From: Plotosus lineatus
Lineage: Eukaryota > Chordata > Actinopteri > Siluriformes > Plotosidae
DNA length: 64,000 nt
Reading direction: 5' to 3'
Assembly: GCA_024760905.1 (NCBI GenBank)
Contig: CM045746.1
Span: 6,514,466-6,578,465, forward strand
Part shown: piece after piece, positions 23,963 through 33,100 of the stretch
Layout of the letters: the number at the start of each line of letters is the position of its first letter
Numbering within the stretch: position 1 is the first letter of the stretch
Translations under genes and position numbers: made by a program
Notes under the pieces: generated by a model
Told to the model about the DNA's origin: nothing
The model's input: the letters and a program-made list of their open reading frames with translations, nothing else
Database searches by the model: none

Positions 23963-24297
23963 GGGGCAGTGGTGGTCTTGTGGATAGGATGCAGGATTGC
24001 TGATCCTAAGGTTGGGGGTTCGAGTTTGTCACTGTCCCCCCAAGTGCAGCTAACTGGGTTATCAAAGGCGGGTCATGTCTCTCATTGTCTATGATGAGAA
24101 GCATGTAAAAGAACCATTGCTGACTTTCGTAAACAGTAGGCTGCAAAGCCGTCAGTGTGTTTTTGTCCCTTGCTAAAGGGTAGTGACAGGAAGGGCATCC
24201 GACGTAAAAAACCTATGCCAAATCAAAATGTGTGAATCAGATGATCTGCTGTGGCAACTCCCGAGAAAAGGGAAAAAACCGAAAAGAAAATGAAATT
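23963..24297 (+). repeat. tRNA-derived SINE with RTE-type body and tail (family A)
   Basis: The head GGGGCAGTGGTGGTCTTGTG with a B-box-like GGTTCGAGTTT is tRNA-related. The body carries CTGACTTTCGTAAACAGTAG and GCCGTCAGTGTGTTT. At 24188-24240 it matches the 5' UTR of the RTE-like LINE (compare 9935-9985), and at 24236-24290 the 3' end of the same LINE (compare 23587-23635, GATGATTCGCTGTGGCGAC). Other copies: 46780-47142, 60674-61015 and, as a mosaic, 44632-44974. It presumably used the LINE's reverse transcriptase. Confidence 0.83.
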
Positions 24298-24319
24298 GTG
24301 TATTCGTTATTCTGTTAAG

Positions 24320-24403
24320 AAAGGCCACCTGATTTATCTGAGAGCCAGATCCAGTCATCAAAAAACAGCCACATCTGGCTCGCGAGCCATAGGTTCCCCA
24401 CAT
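24320..24403. mobile_element. hAT terminal remnant
   Basis: The segment ending GGCTCGCGAGCCATAGGTTC then CCCACATCTG resembles the right end of the hAT element at 49847-49882 (AGAGCCATAGGTTCCCGACC...CTG). Only the terminal 80 bases are recognisable, and no partner end or target duplication was confirmed. Confidence 0.45.
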
Positions 24404-24407
24404 CTGA

Positions 24408-24429
24408 TTGATATATATATATATATATT
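24408..24429. repeat. (AT)n run
   Basis: About ten TA units directly adjoining the 3' tail of the minus-strand LINE. Confidence 0.9.
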
Positions 24430-24457
24430 CTTCTTCTTTTACTTTCGGCTGCTCCCT

Positions 24458-25975
24458 TCAGGGGTTGGCACAGCAAATCATCCGCCTCCACCTCACCCTT
24501 TCCTCCGCATCTTCTTTTCTGACTCCAACGACCTTCATGTCTTCCTTCACCACATCCATAAATCTCTTCTTCGGTCTTCCTCGAGGCCTTCTGCCTGGTA
24601 GTTCCAACCTCAGCATCCTACTGCCAATATGCTTACTATTCCTCCTCTGTACATGTCCAAACCATCTCAATCTAGCCTCTCTGACTTTGTCTCCAAAACA
24701 TCTTACGTGGGCTGTCCCTCTGATATACTCATTTCTGATCCTATCCATCCTCGTTACTCCCAGGGAGAACCTCAACATTTTCATCTCCGCTACCTCCAGC
24801 TCTGCCTCCTGCCTTTTCCTCAGCGCCACTGTTTCTAAGCCATACAACATCGTTGGCCTCACCACCATCTTGTACACTTTTCCCTTCATTCTTGCTGACA
24901 CTCTCCTATCGCACATCACACCGGATACTTTTCTCCAACCATTCCAGCCTGCCTGCACACGCTTCTTCACCTCTTTTCCACACTCTCCATTGCTCTGGAT
25001 TGTTGAGCCTAAGTACTTAAAATCCTCCACCTTCTTTATCTCTGCTCCCTGTAACATCACCGTTCCTCCTGGGTCCTTCTCATTCACACACATGTATTCT
25101 GATTTTCTGAGGCTAACCTTCATTCCTCTCCTTTCCAGGGCATACCTCCACCTCTCGAGATTTTCCTGCACTTGTTCTCTGCTCTCACTACAGATCACGA
25201 TGTCATCTGCAAACATCATAGTCCATGGAGATTCTTGTCTCACCTCGTCTGTCAGCCTGTCCATCACCATAGCAAACAAGAAGGGGCTGAGAGCTGACCC
25301 TTGATGCAGTCCCACCTCCACCTTGAACTCTTGTGTCACACCGATAGCACACCTCACCACTGTCTTACATCTCTCATACATGTCCTGCACCACTCTAACA
25401 TACTTCTCTGCCACTCCAGACTTCCTCATGCAATACCACAGTTCTTCTCTTGCCACCCTGTCATATGCTTTTTCCAGATCCACAAAGGCACAATGTAGCT
25501 CCCTCTGACCTTCTCTGTACTTCTCCATTAACATCCTCAAGGCAAACATTGCATCTGTGGTGCTCTTTCTTGGCATGAAACCAAACTGTTGTTCACAAAT
25601 GCTGACCTCTGCCCTTAGTCTAGCTTCCACTATTATTTCCCATAACTTCATCGTATGGCTCATCAACTTTATCCCTCTGTAGTTGCTGCAACTCTGCACG
25701 TCTCCCTTGTTCTTAAAAATGGGCACCAGCACACTTCTCCTCCACTCCTCCGGCATCTGCTCACTCTCTAGTACCTTGTTAAATGTTCTTGTCAGAAAAT
25801 CTACTGCTACCTCTCCTAGACACTTCCATACCTCAACAGGTATATCATCAGGACCAACTGCCTTTCCATTCTTCATCCTCTTCAATGCCCTTCTCACTTC
25901 ACCCTTACTGATCTTTGCTACATCCTGCTCCTCAATGGTTACCTCTTCTACTCTTTTTTCTCTCATTTTCCTCAT
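24458..25975 (-). CDS. Reverse transcriptase of RTE-like LINE, 505-codon frame
   Basis: One uninterrupted frame covers all RT motifs in order: KMKNGKAVGPDDIPVEVWKC, VLVPIFKNKGDVQSCSNYRG, IKLMSHTMKLWE, QQFGFMPRKSTTDAMFALR, CAFVDLEKAYDRVAREELW, VGLHQGSALSPFLFAMVMD, the catalytic FADDIVICSES, FKYLGSTIQSNGE, RPTMLYGLETVAL, and the C-terminal RGRPKKRFMDVVKEDMK ending at NP. The EN half is missing because of truncation, and a single-base frame change near 25950 separates it from the linker frame. It is the most complete RT in the window; whether it is translated is unknown. Confidence 0.85.
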   Translation of the reverse strand: MRKMREKRVEEVTIEEQDVAKISKGEVRRALKRMKNGKAVGPDDIPVEVWKCLGEVAVDFLTRTFNKVLESEQMPEEWRRSVLVPIFKNKGDVQSCSNYRGIKLMSHTMKLWEIIVEARLRAEVSICEQQFGFMPRKSTTDAMFALRMLMEKYREGQRELHCAFVDLEKAYDRVAREELWYCMRKSGVAEKYVRVVQDMYERCKTVVRCAIGVTQEFKVEVGLHQGSALSPFLFAMVMDRLTDEVRQESPWTMMFADDIVICSESREQVQENLERWRYALERRGMKVSLRKSEYMCVNEKDPGGTVMLQGAEIKKVEDFKYLGSTIQSNGECGKEVKKRVQAGWNGWRKVSGVMCDRRVSARMKGKVYKMVVRPTMLYGLETVALRKRQEAELEVAEMKMLRFSLGVTRMDRIRNEYIRGTAHVRCFGDKVREARLRWFGHVQRRNSKHIGSRMLRLELPGRRPRGRPKKRFMDVVKEDMKVVGVRKEDAEERVRWRRMICCANP

Positions 25976-26621
25976 TCATCAGCTCTTCAAAGTACTCTTT
26001 CCATCTTCCCAGCACACTTCTGTCATTAGTCAATACAGTTCCCTCTCTGTCCTTTATCAATCTAACTTGCTGCACGTCCTTCCCATCTCTATTTCTCTGC
26101 TGTGCCAACCTGTATAGATCATTTTCTCCCTCTTTACTATCCAACCTATCATACAAGTCATCATACGCCCTCTGTTTGGCCTTAGCCACTGCTACTTTCG
26201 CCTTACGCTGTGTCTCCCTGTACTCCTGTTTACTCTCTTCGGTCCTCTCAATGTCCCACTTCTTCTTGGCTAACCTCTTCCTTTGTACACACTCCTGCAC
26301 TTCCTCATTCCACCACCAAGTCTCCTTATCTACTTTCCTTCCAGAGGACACACCAAGTAGTCTCCTACCGGTCTCCCTGATCACATTTGCTGTGGTTGTC
26401 CAGTCATTTGGAAGCACTTCCTGGCCACCCAAAGCCTGTTTCAACTCCCCCTTGAAGACAACACGACACTCTTCCTTTTTCAGCTTCCACCACTTTGTCT
26501 TCTGCTCTGCCTTTGCCTTTTTCACCTTTCTCACCATCAGAGTCATCCTGCACACCACCATCCTATGCTGTTTGGCAACACTCTCACCCACGATGACTTT
26601 GCAGTCACTGACTTCCTTCAA
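25932..26621 (-). pseudogene. EN-RT linker of the RTE-like LINE
   Basis: 229 codons open: KEVSDCKVIVGESVAKQHRM, KAEQKTKWWKLKKEECRVVF, LPNDWTTTANVIRETGRRLL, GVSSGRKVDKETWWWNEEVQ, QRKRLAKKKWDIERTEESKQ, LKEYFEELMNEENER. It is the expected continuation upstream of the RT frame at 24458-25975. The frame is lost after EENER by a one-base change, which the overlapping frame compensates. Confidence 0.82.
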
Positions 26622-26639
26622 ATTACATCGCCTACAGGA

Positions 26640-26697
26640 TTGGATTTTAAAATGTCTTTATTTTGGCTCTCTTGGTCAAAAAGGTTCCCGACCCCTG
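26640..26697. mobile_element. hAT terminal remnant
   Basis: The segment GGTCAAAAAGGTTCCCGACC followed by CCTG is nearly the reverse complement of the left end of the hAT element at 47410-47440. It directly abuts the truncated 5' end of the LINE at 24430-26637. No target duplication was identified. Confidence 0.5.
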
Positions 26698-27363
26698 ATC
26701 TTATGGTGTATATTTACAGAGTATAGGTACAGTTTTTACATTTGCAGATTACATAGTATGCTTAAGTAAATGTTTTTCATAACGCAATTGTTGAAATACA
26801 GTCGGTCTCCAACTTACGAAGACCCCTGTGTATGAAATGCCCGGTGTACGAAAAACATTTTCCTGAGTTTCCGTCCCCGAGATACGAAATAACCCCCTCT
26901 TACGAAAAGAAATTCAAACGTGCCAATCAAAATTTCACACAACGCGCGAGTTGCTCTCTCGTTGGCTGTCTCTCAACATTCCGCCCCGTTGGCCTCCCAG
27001 AGACCGAAGGAAGATAAGATAGATAAGATAAGATACAGCTTTATTAATCTCACAATGGAGAAATTCACTGTTACAGGCTCTTGAGGTACTATCAGTAGGG
27101 GGTGCAAAAATAGATACGTATACAAATATACACACATACATATATATTATATAAGTAAATAAATAAATAGATACATAAATAGTATAAATTAATAAACAAT
27201 AAAAGAAAAGAATGGAGCAACTTTATAGACTGGCCTATATTAAAGTGTAATGTATCTGAGTGCAGAGTAGATGGGTTGATATGGTTCACAGTCAGTGGGG
27301 TAGATGTGGTTGATTAAAGTGTGCGGGGTTTTTATTGCGCATAACCGGTATTTTCACAGACAG

Positions 27364-27867
27364 TTACAAAGTGGCGTTGTACAGTCTGACAGCGGTGGGA
27401 ATGAACGACCTGCGGTAGCGCTCCTTCCTGCACTGAGGATGCCTTAGTCGTCCACTGAAGGAGCTGCTTAGCTCCTCGACAGTCTGGTGCAGTGGGTGAG
27501 AGCTGTTGACCAAGAAGGATGTGAGCTTTGCTACCATCCTCCTCTCACTCACCTCCTCCACAGAGTCCAGTGGGCAGCCGAGGACAGAGCTGGCCCTCCT
27601 GACCAGCTTGTTCAGTCTCTTCCTGTCCCGCTCTGTGCTGCCCGGGGCCCAGCAGATGGCAGCGTAGAGGATTGCAGAGGCTACCACAGAGTCATAAAAT
27701 GTCCTGAGCAGAGGTCTGCATATGCCGAAGGACCTGAGTCTCCTCAGAAGGTGGCCCTTCTTGTACAGGGCGTTGGTGTTGTGGGACCAGTCCAGTTTAT
27801 TGTTAAGATGAACACCCAGGTACTTGAAACTGTCCACTGTCTCAATGTCCTGTCCCTGGATGTTCAC
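27364..27867 (-). pseudogene. C-terminal region of the L2-type LINE ORF2
   Basis: Continues the RT protein after the microsatellite: NIQGQDIETVDSFKYLGVHL, LDWSHNTNALYKKG, RLRSFGICRPLLRTFYDSVV, GCPLDSVEEVSERRM, SSSFSGRLRHPQCRKERYRR and SFIPTAVRLYN, then a stop at 27364. The frame differs by two bases from the upstream part, as expected if a change in dinucleotide repeat number caused the shift. Confidence 0.83.
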
Positions 27868-29411
27868 TAGTAAGTGTGTGTGTGTGTGTGTGTTTGAGTG
27901 CTTCTCCTGAAGTCGACCACCATCTCCTTCGTCTTCCTAGTGTTCAAGCACAGGTGGTTGCGCTCACACCAGTCCACGAAGTCAACGATGACCGACCGGT
28001 ACTCCAGCTCGTTCCCCTCTGACACACGGCCCACGATGGCGGAGTCGTCCGAGAACTTCTGGAGGTGGCAGCTGTTTGTGTTATATATGAAGTCCGAGGT
28101 ATAGATGTTAAAAAGGAAGGGTGAGAGGACGGTGCCCTGCGGTGCCCCCGTGCTACAGACTACCACCTTTGACTTACAGCCGCGCAGCCGCACGTACTGT
28201 GGACGGTTAGTAAGGTAGTCAATAATCCAGGCAGCAAGATGCCCGTCCACTCCCACGTCCTCCAGCTTCCCCCGCAGGCGCGCTGGCCTGATGTTGTTGA
28301 AGGCGCTGGAGTCAAAGAACATGACCCTCACAGCGCTGCCGGCGATCTCCAGGTGGGTGAGTGCCCGCTGCAGAAGGTAGATGACAGCGTCTTCTACTCC
28401 GATGTTGGGCCTGTAGGCAAACTGCAGCGGGTCTAGTGTGGGGCTCACCATAGAGCGGAGGTGTTCAAGGAGGAGCCTTTCCATGGTCTTAATGAGGTGG
28501 GAGGTCAGGGCGACAGGTCTGTAGTGGGCTGGTTCCTTCGCTTGTGCTGTTTTGGGAACCGGAACCACACAGGAGGTCTTCCATAGGACGGGAACCTTCT
28601 CCAGGCTGAGGCTCAGGTTGTACAGGTAGCATAGTACCACACAGAGCTGGTCTGCGCAGGTCCTCAGCAGCCTGGGACTGATGCCATCAGGTCCTTCAGA
28701 TTTCCTCTGATTTAGTCGCCTCAGCTGTCTCCTCACCTGGTCTGATGTGAGGGAGAGGGGGCTGGGGTGGGCTGCATAGGGAGGGGATGTGTCTGTCGGG
28801 CTGTAGCAGTCAAGTGAAGTTGGCCTGGGGAGGGGAGGTGTCAGCTGGTCTGGAGACGTGTGAAGAGGGAGGGGAACAGGGAGGGGTGCAGAGGGGAGGG
28901 GAGAATCAAACCTGTTGAAGTAGCAGTTTAGTTCATCCGCCCAGCGCTGGTCACCATCAGCTGTCCCTCTGACACTCTGCCCAAATCCAGACATGGTCTT
29001 TAGTCCTCTCCAGACGTCCCGCACGTTGTTCTGAGCCAGCTTCTCCTCCATCTTCTTCCCATAGTCCTTCTTTGCCCTCCTGATCCTCCACTGGAGCTCA
29101 CGCTGGACCTTCTTCTGCTCCTCTCTGTCCCCCGAGATGAAAGCCCTCTTTTTTTGGTTCAGGAGGACTTTGAGCTCAGGGGTGACCCATGGGTGGTTGT
29201 TGGAGAAGCACCGTACCCTCCGTGTTGGCACAGTGCTGTCCACGCAGAAGTTCATGTAGTCGGTGATGCAGTGTGTGAGGCCGTCGATGTCATCACCAAA
29301 GGAGTTACAGAGCATGCTCCAGTCTGTGGTCTGGAAACAGTCCCTAAGCCTCTCGTTGGTCTCCTCGGTCCACACTTTCACAGACCTCTTCTGTGCAGGT
29401 TCCTTTCGCAC
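27867..29411 (-). CDS. Reverse transcriptase of the L2-type LINE, 514-codon frame
   Basis: Motifs in order: CFSNNHPWVTPELKVLLNQK (linker), LRRLNQRKSEGPDGISPRLL, SCVVPVPKTAQAKEPAHYRP, LEHLRSMVSPTLDPLQFAYR, VRVMFFDSSAFNNIRPARLR, CSTGAPQGTVLSPFLFNIYT, KFSDDSAIVG (the catalytic box is SDDS rather than the usual ADDT) and CLNTRKTKEMVVDFRRS. The frame then runs into THTHTHT and a stop because of a (GT)n microsatellite. The remaining 167 codons (27364-27867) continue in another frame. Confidence 0.85.
   Translation of the reverse strand: MRKEPAQKRSVKVWTEETNERLRDCFQTTDWSMLCNSFGDDIDGLTHCITDYMNFCVDSTVPTRRVRCFSNNHPWVTPELKVLLNQKKRAFISGDREEQKKVQRELQWRIRRAKKDYGKKMEEKLAQNNVRDVWRGLKTMSGFGQSVRGTADGDQRWADELNCYFNRFDSPLPSAPLPVPLPLHTSPDQLTPPLPRPTSLDCYSPTDTSPPYAAHPSPLSLTSDQVRRQLRRLNQRKSEGPDGISPRLLRTCADQLCVVLCYLYNLSLSLEKVPVLWKTSCVVPVPKTAQAKEPAHYRPVALTSHLIKTMERLLLEHLRSMVSPTLDPLQFAYRPNIGVEDAVIYLLQRALTHLEIAGSAVRVMFFDSSAFNNIRPARLRGKLEDVGVDGHLAAWIIDYLTNRPQYVRLRGCKSKVVVCSTGAPQGTVLSPFLFNIYTSDFIYNTNSCHLQKFSDDSAIVGRVSEGNELEYRSVIVDFVDWCERNHLCLNTRKTKEMVVDFRRSTQTHTHTHTY
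27873..27892. repeat. (GT)n microsatellite inside LINE ORF2
   Basis: About ten GT units in the variable linker between the RT and the C-terminal block of the L2-type LINE. On the sense strand it encodes alternating Thr-His. Confidence 0.95.
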
Positions 29412-30279
29412 CCTGGGTGTGTATTGGGGAGCAGGTAGACCAGGTTGTGGTCTGAGCGTCCCAGTGGGGAGGGGAGGAGCTGTAAGCGTCCTTCACATTT
29501 GCATACAGTAAGTCCAGTGTTTTATTGTCTCTTGTGGCGCACTTCACGTATTGCGTGAACGTCGGAAGAGAGGCGGAGAGAGCGGCGTGGTTAAAGTCCC
29601 CGCTGATCAGAATCATGGCGCGGGGGTGACGAGTCTGTGTCTGATTAACGGCGCTGTGTAGACGCTCACACGCGGCCGCCGCATCAGCCGAGGGCGGAAT
29701 GTACACGCAAAACACAATCACGTGTGAAAACTCCCTCGGTAGATAATATGGCCGCGCGCTTACCGCGAGCAGCTCCAGGTCCCGCATGCACAGCTGCTCC
29801 TTCACGTGCACGTTTGCCGGGTGGCACCATCGTTCATTCACATAGACCGCCACGCCCCCTCCTATCTTCTTACTGCTCTCCGTTACACTCCGATCTGCAC
29901 GCGCGAGTGTAAATCCGTTAAGAGAAACCACAGAGTCCGGTGTGAGTTCATTCAGCCACGTCTCTGAGAAACACATGAGGCTGCAGTCCCGGTACTGCCT
30001 CTGCTGCCGGGTCAGCGCCGCCAGCTCCTCGGTCTTGTTGGTGATCGCGCGGACATTTCCCATGATGACAGAGGGAACACGTCCTCCGCGTCTTTCGTCC
30101 CCCTCTGCAGCCTCTCCTTTTCCTCCGTATTTCCAAAGGAACAACGGGCTTTTCCGCGTGAAGGAGGGCGGGGGCGCGCAGGCCGAGGAGGGTCTCACGT
30201 GTGTAAGACCTGCGTTGCTCAGAGCCGTCGGTGAATGAGTTTCCTGACGCCGATCCAAAAAGTGAAAATAAAAGTGCAC
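29344..30279 (-). pseudogene. Endonuclease region of the L2-type LINE
   Basis: The frame contains SVIMGNVRAITNKTEELAAL (EN start), LMCFSETWLNELTPDS, IGGGVAVYVNERW, MILISGDFNHAAL (the GDFN catalytic motif, about 29600) and TRDNKTLDLLYANVKDAY. The SDH motif follows in a shifted frame (GRSDHNLVYLL at about 29440-29470), so one small indel near 29465 and another near 29420 separate EN from RT. An upstream overlapping frame (29948-30448) starts at the putative 5' ATG but shows no recognisable domain. Confidence 0.8.
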
Positions 30280-30453
30280 AGAAAAACAAAAGCATCATGA
30301 AAGTATGTTTTCCAGATGCAGGATTGAAGAACGAAAAAGAAAATTTGAAAAAAGATAAAGAAACACGCCTATATACAATAGAAAAGAGAAAAAAAAGAAA
30401 AATAAACTGAAGAGCTCCTGTAACTGGCTGCAGGTCACCCGGCGCCATCTTGG

Positions 30454-30480
30454 AAAAAAAAAAAAAAAAAAAAAAAAAAA
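30454..30480. repeat. Poly-A run beside the LINE 5' end
   Basis: About 27 A residues on the plus strand (T on the LINE sense strand) directly next to the 5' end of the L2-type LINE. Confidence 0.9.
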
Positions 30481-30701
30481 AGGAAGCTTCACTCTTTAGT
30501 ATTTGGTTTAGTTTTTAAGTTGTTTTAATTCAGTAAATGTTTAATAAATGTGGGCGCATTTGAGCTCATCTGGAATTCTGATCCCTCAACGAATCAAAGT
30601 AAAGTTGAGTTTGTCAAGCAGGGAATGCGCTTTGAATTCAAGTCTTGTGGGCGTGGCCTGCAACGCGAGAATAAACATGTGCGTCTGTGTGTGTGTGAGA
30701 G

Positions 30702-30723
30702 AGCGAGAGAGAGAGAGAGAGAG

Positions 30724-30768
<45 letters not shown>
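30702..30768. repeat. (GA)n(GT)n microsatellite
   Basis: GA-rich run followed by about 20 GT units, inside the pogo-like element. The same element family carries CT/CA runs at the corresponding place in the copy at 57582-59085. Confidence 0.95.
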
Positions 30769-30773
<5 letters not shown>

Positions 30774-31074
30774 AAAAAAAACTGCTTAATAATGGGTTAA
30801 TTAATAAATGTTAATAAAATGATTTAATATGTTAATAAAATGTTTAAATGGTTTAATAAATTAATCAATTATTTTCTTTTACTTTTAACACATATTTCAT
30901 ACAAAATTGGTGTAATCATTTTAAAGGGTTTATGGGGTTTATCCTGTCCAAAGACTGGCGCCATGGAACGAATTAGGCGTTTAACATGTAAGATGTGACC
31001 CCTACTTACAAAATCCCCACAATACGAAAAGGGCTCTGGAACGAATTAATTTCGTAAGTTGGGGGCCGACTGTA

Positions 31075-32440
31075 TATGGAATGGGAAACTTCAGACAATT
31101 GGGTACTTTGGACCAGTGTTCCCCCCCTATTGGTCCGTTAAACCGAGGCACGAGAGTATTCGGATGGAAAGTCGACATACGATCAGATCGCCTTACGGCC
31201 GGTTGGTCAGAACCAAAAGCAGTCTAAGTCGACGACTTTCTGTACAAAGTTACATGATAGTCACTTATAGTCACTTACAGATATTATAAAAAAACATTAA
31301 CTTATTTCCTTCACTCTACTCCAACCATTATATGCATTCAACAAGAATTATATCTGCACATTTCAGTGTATGAAACACTTTATATTATTTAAAATTTTCC
31401 AACATTTTCTTCTCAGTAACTCTGACACCATAGCCCTTTTCAACACCACGGACAGACGCACATCTGCCCTTCTCTGTTCATCACCATGGACCCAACCTTT
31501 CTCTGTTGAACATCATTGAAATTCTACAGTGACATCCTAAGTATATAACAATAGCGTGATGTAAATTGATTCATAGCAAAGTTCTGAACACAATGTACTT
31601 GTAGCTAATCCCCACCTATTCAGTAGTACTTTCCTAAGCACACGATCACTGCCAACCAACATGGGAGGCTAAAAGCAAGCATGCACTTCTTTCTCAGTCT
31701 CCATAAATTGCTGCTTAGCGTTGTATGTTTAATTGTTTCAAAAGAAAATATTTTTTTTAGAATAATGTAATGTAAATTATCAAATCTGAAAAAACATACA
31801 AAACCGTAATGATTCAATAAGAAAACATCGTAATTTTTGATCCCATCATTCAGTAGTTACTGCTCTTAAATCTGCTGGGTAAATCTCCTATCATTCAGTT
31901 GAATATGTCCACATATATTTACATGCTGCAATGTGATGTCAATAATAGATTTGTCTCAAAACAATATTTAACTTTTTTTTATCCAAGTTAGATTATCAAC
32001 TATAATATAGAGGCCATCTCAATAGCCTCTGGCTTTTCGCCATGTACCTATGTAAGTATTAGTGCATTATTAGCATTGTAAACGTTCTCTAAAAGATTAA
32101 CCTGCAATTAATCAGCATTTTAAAACACGTTATTAAAAATGCTATTTTCCTTCAGTCACAGCCTGTACAATCAGCGCTGTCATAACTGAAGTAATGAAGT
32201 CTCCAGTAAAGATCCAACAACATGCAGAGAAAAGTATATAAGAGAAAAATACATTTCTTTAGTAAAACACATACAGAATTCTTTGCATATTTGAAAATTC
32301 ACTTATTTTGGTGCTTGTCATGCATATGCATAACATGCTGGTTGGAGAGCATTTCTCTCTGAAATTCTGAGGAAAACCGGTCGCTCCAGATATTGTTCAG
32401 AACAATGGACCTTGAATAAAAAGTTGATTTGAGAGGAGTA
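31075..32440. other. Intron sequence, nothing recognised
   Basis: AT-rich sequence between a pogo-like element and a Tc1 relic. No element end, open frame with family resemblance or conserved motif was seen on either strand. Confidence 0.45.
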
Positions 32441-32730
32441 ACCATACCAAGACTTGCAGAAAATGATGGGTTGCTCACTGAAATTTATTCCAAATGCTTT
32501 AAAATCGCAACCCAAACCCGAAAGCTCATTCTACAATGTCAGACCTATTTATCACATCTCAGGGATCATGGATCAGTTTGAATGCATCAGAATAATTGAA
32601 GAGGTTGTGCTGCCTTATGCTGAAGAGAAAATGCATTTGAACTGGGTTCCAAAAGGACAACAATCCCAAACACACCAGTAAAGAGCAACTTGGTTCCAGA
32701 CAAACAAAACACGATTTTCTTCATATTTGA
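32440..32730 (+). pseudogene. Tc1-like transposase relic
   Basis: The plus strand reads IMDQFECIRIIEEVVLPYAE then EKMHLNWVPKGQQSQ and, after a break, TWFQTNKTRF. It aligns with the part of Tc1-type transposases around the second catalytic Asp, where the family usually has a QQDNDPKHTS-like block. Here that block is decayed and the Asp residues are lost. No terminal repeats were found, so this is an old fragment. Confidence 0.65.
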
Positions 32731-32790
32731 TCTGGAATAGAATGTGTCGGGTTCCCAATGCATTTGTGTGTATGGAAATAAAAGCGACTA

Positions 32791-33092
32791 CAGTGGTACC
32801 TTGACTTACAAGTACCCCATATAATGAATTTTCCATGATACGAGCTTCGAGCCACCAAAAATCTGCCCCATCCAACGAGCAAAATTTTGACTTACAAGCT
32901 CTGCTGGGGAAATGGCTTTACTGGGCCGATTAGCCTCGTATTCTTCGTGTATTCCTCTGTTCCCCGAGAATGCCTTGTGCAGTGCTTGTATATTCATTTC
33001 TGTGATGCCCCCTCTAGGAAGAAAAGGGAAAAAAATACGCTTGACCATAAATAGTGTTTACTGCACTTCATATCGTTTGCTCGGTGCGTTTT
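32791..33092. mobile_element. Pogo-like TIR element (family of 1406-2169), left part
   Basis: TA then CAGTGGTACCTTGACTTACA at 32791 begins a stretch collinear with 1406-1735 (shared ATCTGCCCCATCCAACGAGC and GGGCCGATTAGCCT). It is broken at 33093 by the hAT element 33101-37421 and resumes after 37430 with sequence matching 1745-1790. The right terminus is not identified; it may lie beyond the gypsy LTR. Confidence 0.72.
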
Positions 33093-33100
33093 CCCTACAC

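Larger units (their letters stand above)
24430..26637 (-). mobile_element. RTE-like LINE (family 2), best preserved copy, 5'-truncated
   Basis: A 2.2-kb minus-strand copy with the 3' end at 24430 (GAA tail reversed as TTCTTCTTCTT) and truncated at about 26637, just after the EN domain (RRCNLKEVSDCKV). It keeps the EN-RT linker and complete RT in two overlapping frames (25932-26621 and 24458-25975). Remnants of a hAT terminus lie on both sides (24403 and 26640-26697), so it may have entered a hAT copy. Confidence 0.88.
27014..30479 (-). mobile_element. L2/CR1-type LINE, essentially full length
   Basis: On the minus strand it starts near CCAAGATGGCGCCGGGTGAC (30453), encodes an APE endonuclease and RT, and ends with ATTAATAAAGCTGTATCTTA followed by TATCT-type repeats at 27014-27033, a classic fish L2/CR1 3' end. 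The heptamer AAGGAAG occurs at 27007-27013 and 30480-30486 and may be the target duplication. A long A-run (T on the sense strand) lies at 30454-30480 beside the 5' end. About 3.4 kb, damaged mainly by two frame changes near 29420-29470 and a GT microsatellite at 27873-27892. Confidence 0.87.
26799..31072. mobile_element. Pogo/Tigger-like TIR element, copy 3, carrying a full LINE
   Basis: Ends CAGTCGGTCTCCAACTTACG (left) and AAGTTGGGGGCCGACTG (right, to 31072), with TA at 26797-26798 and 31073-31074. The same GAGTTGCTCTCTCGTTGGCT-like and AATTCAGTAAATGTTTAATA-like interior words occur in copies at 20560-21475 and 57582-59085, inverted. The 3.5-kb L2-type LINE at 27014-30479 is inserted in it. 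Without that insertion the element would be about 0.8 kb, with GA/GT microsatellites at 30702-30768. Confidence 0.83.

Noticed and set aside
23963..24030. tRNA gene candidates at SINE heads (also 43022, 44974, 47142, 61015)
   Set aside because: A and B box-like motifs are present, but the cloverleaf is degraded and each is joined to a SINE body, with target duplications at several copies. They are SINE promoters and not tRNA genes.
26799..31072. Idea that the LINE at 27014-30479 is a host gene with several exons
   Set aside because: The three large frames are EN, RT and C-terminal parts of one LINE with a typical TATCT-repeat 3' end.
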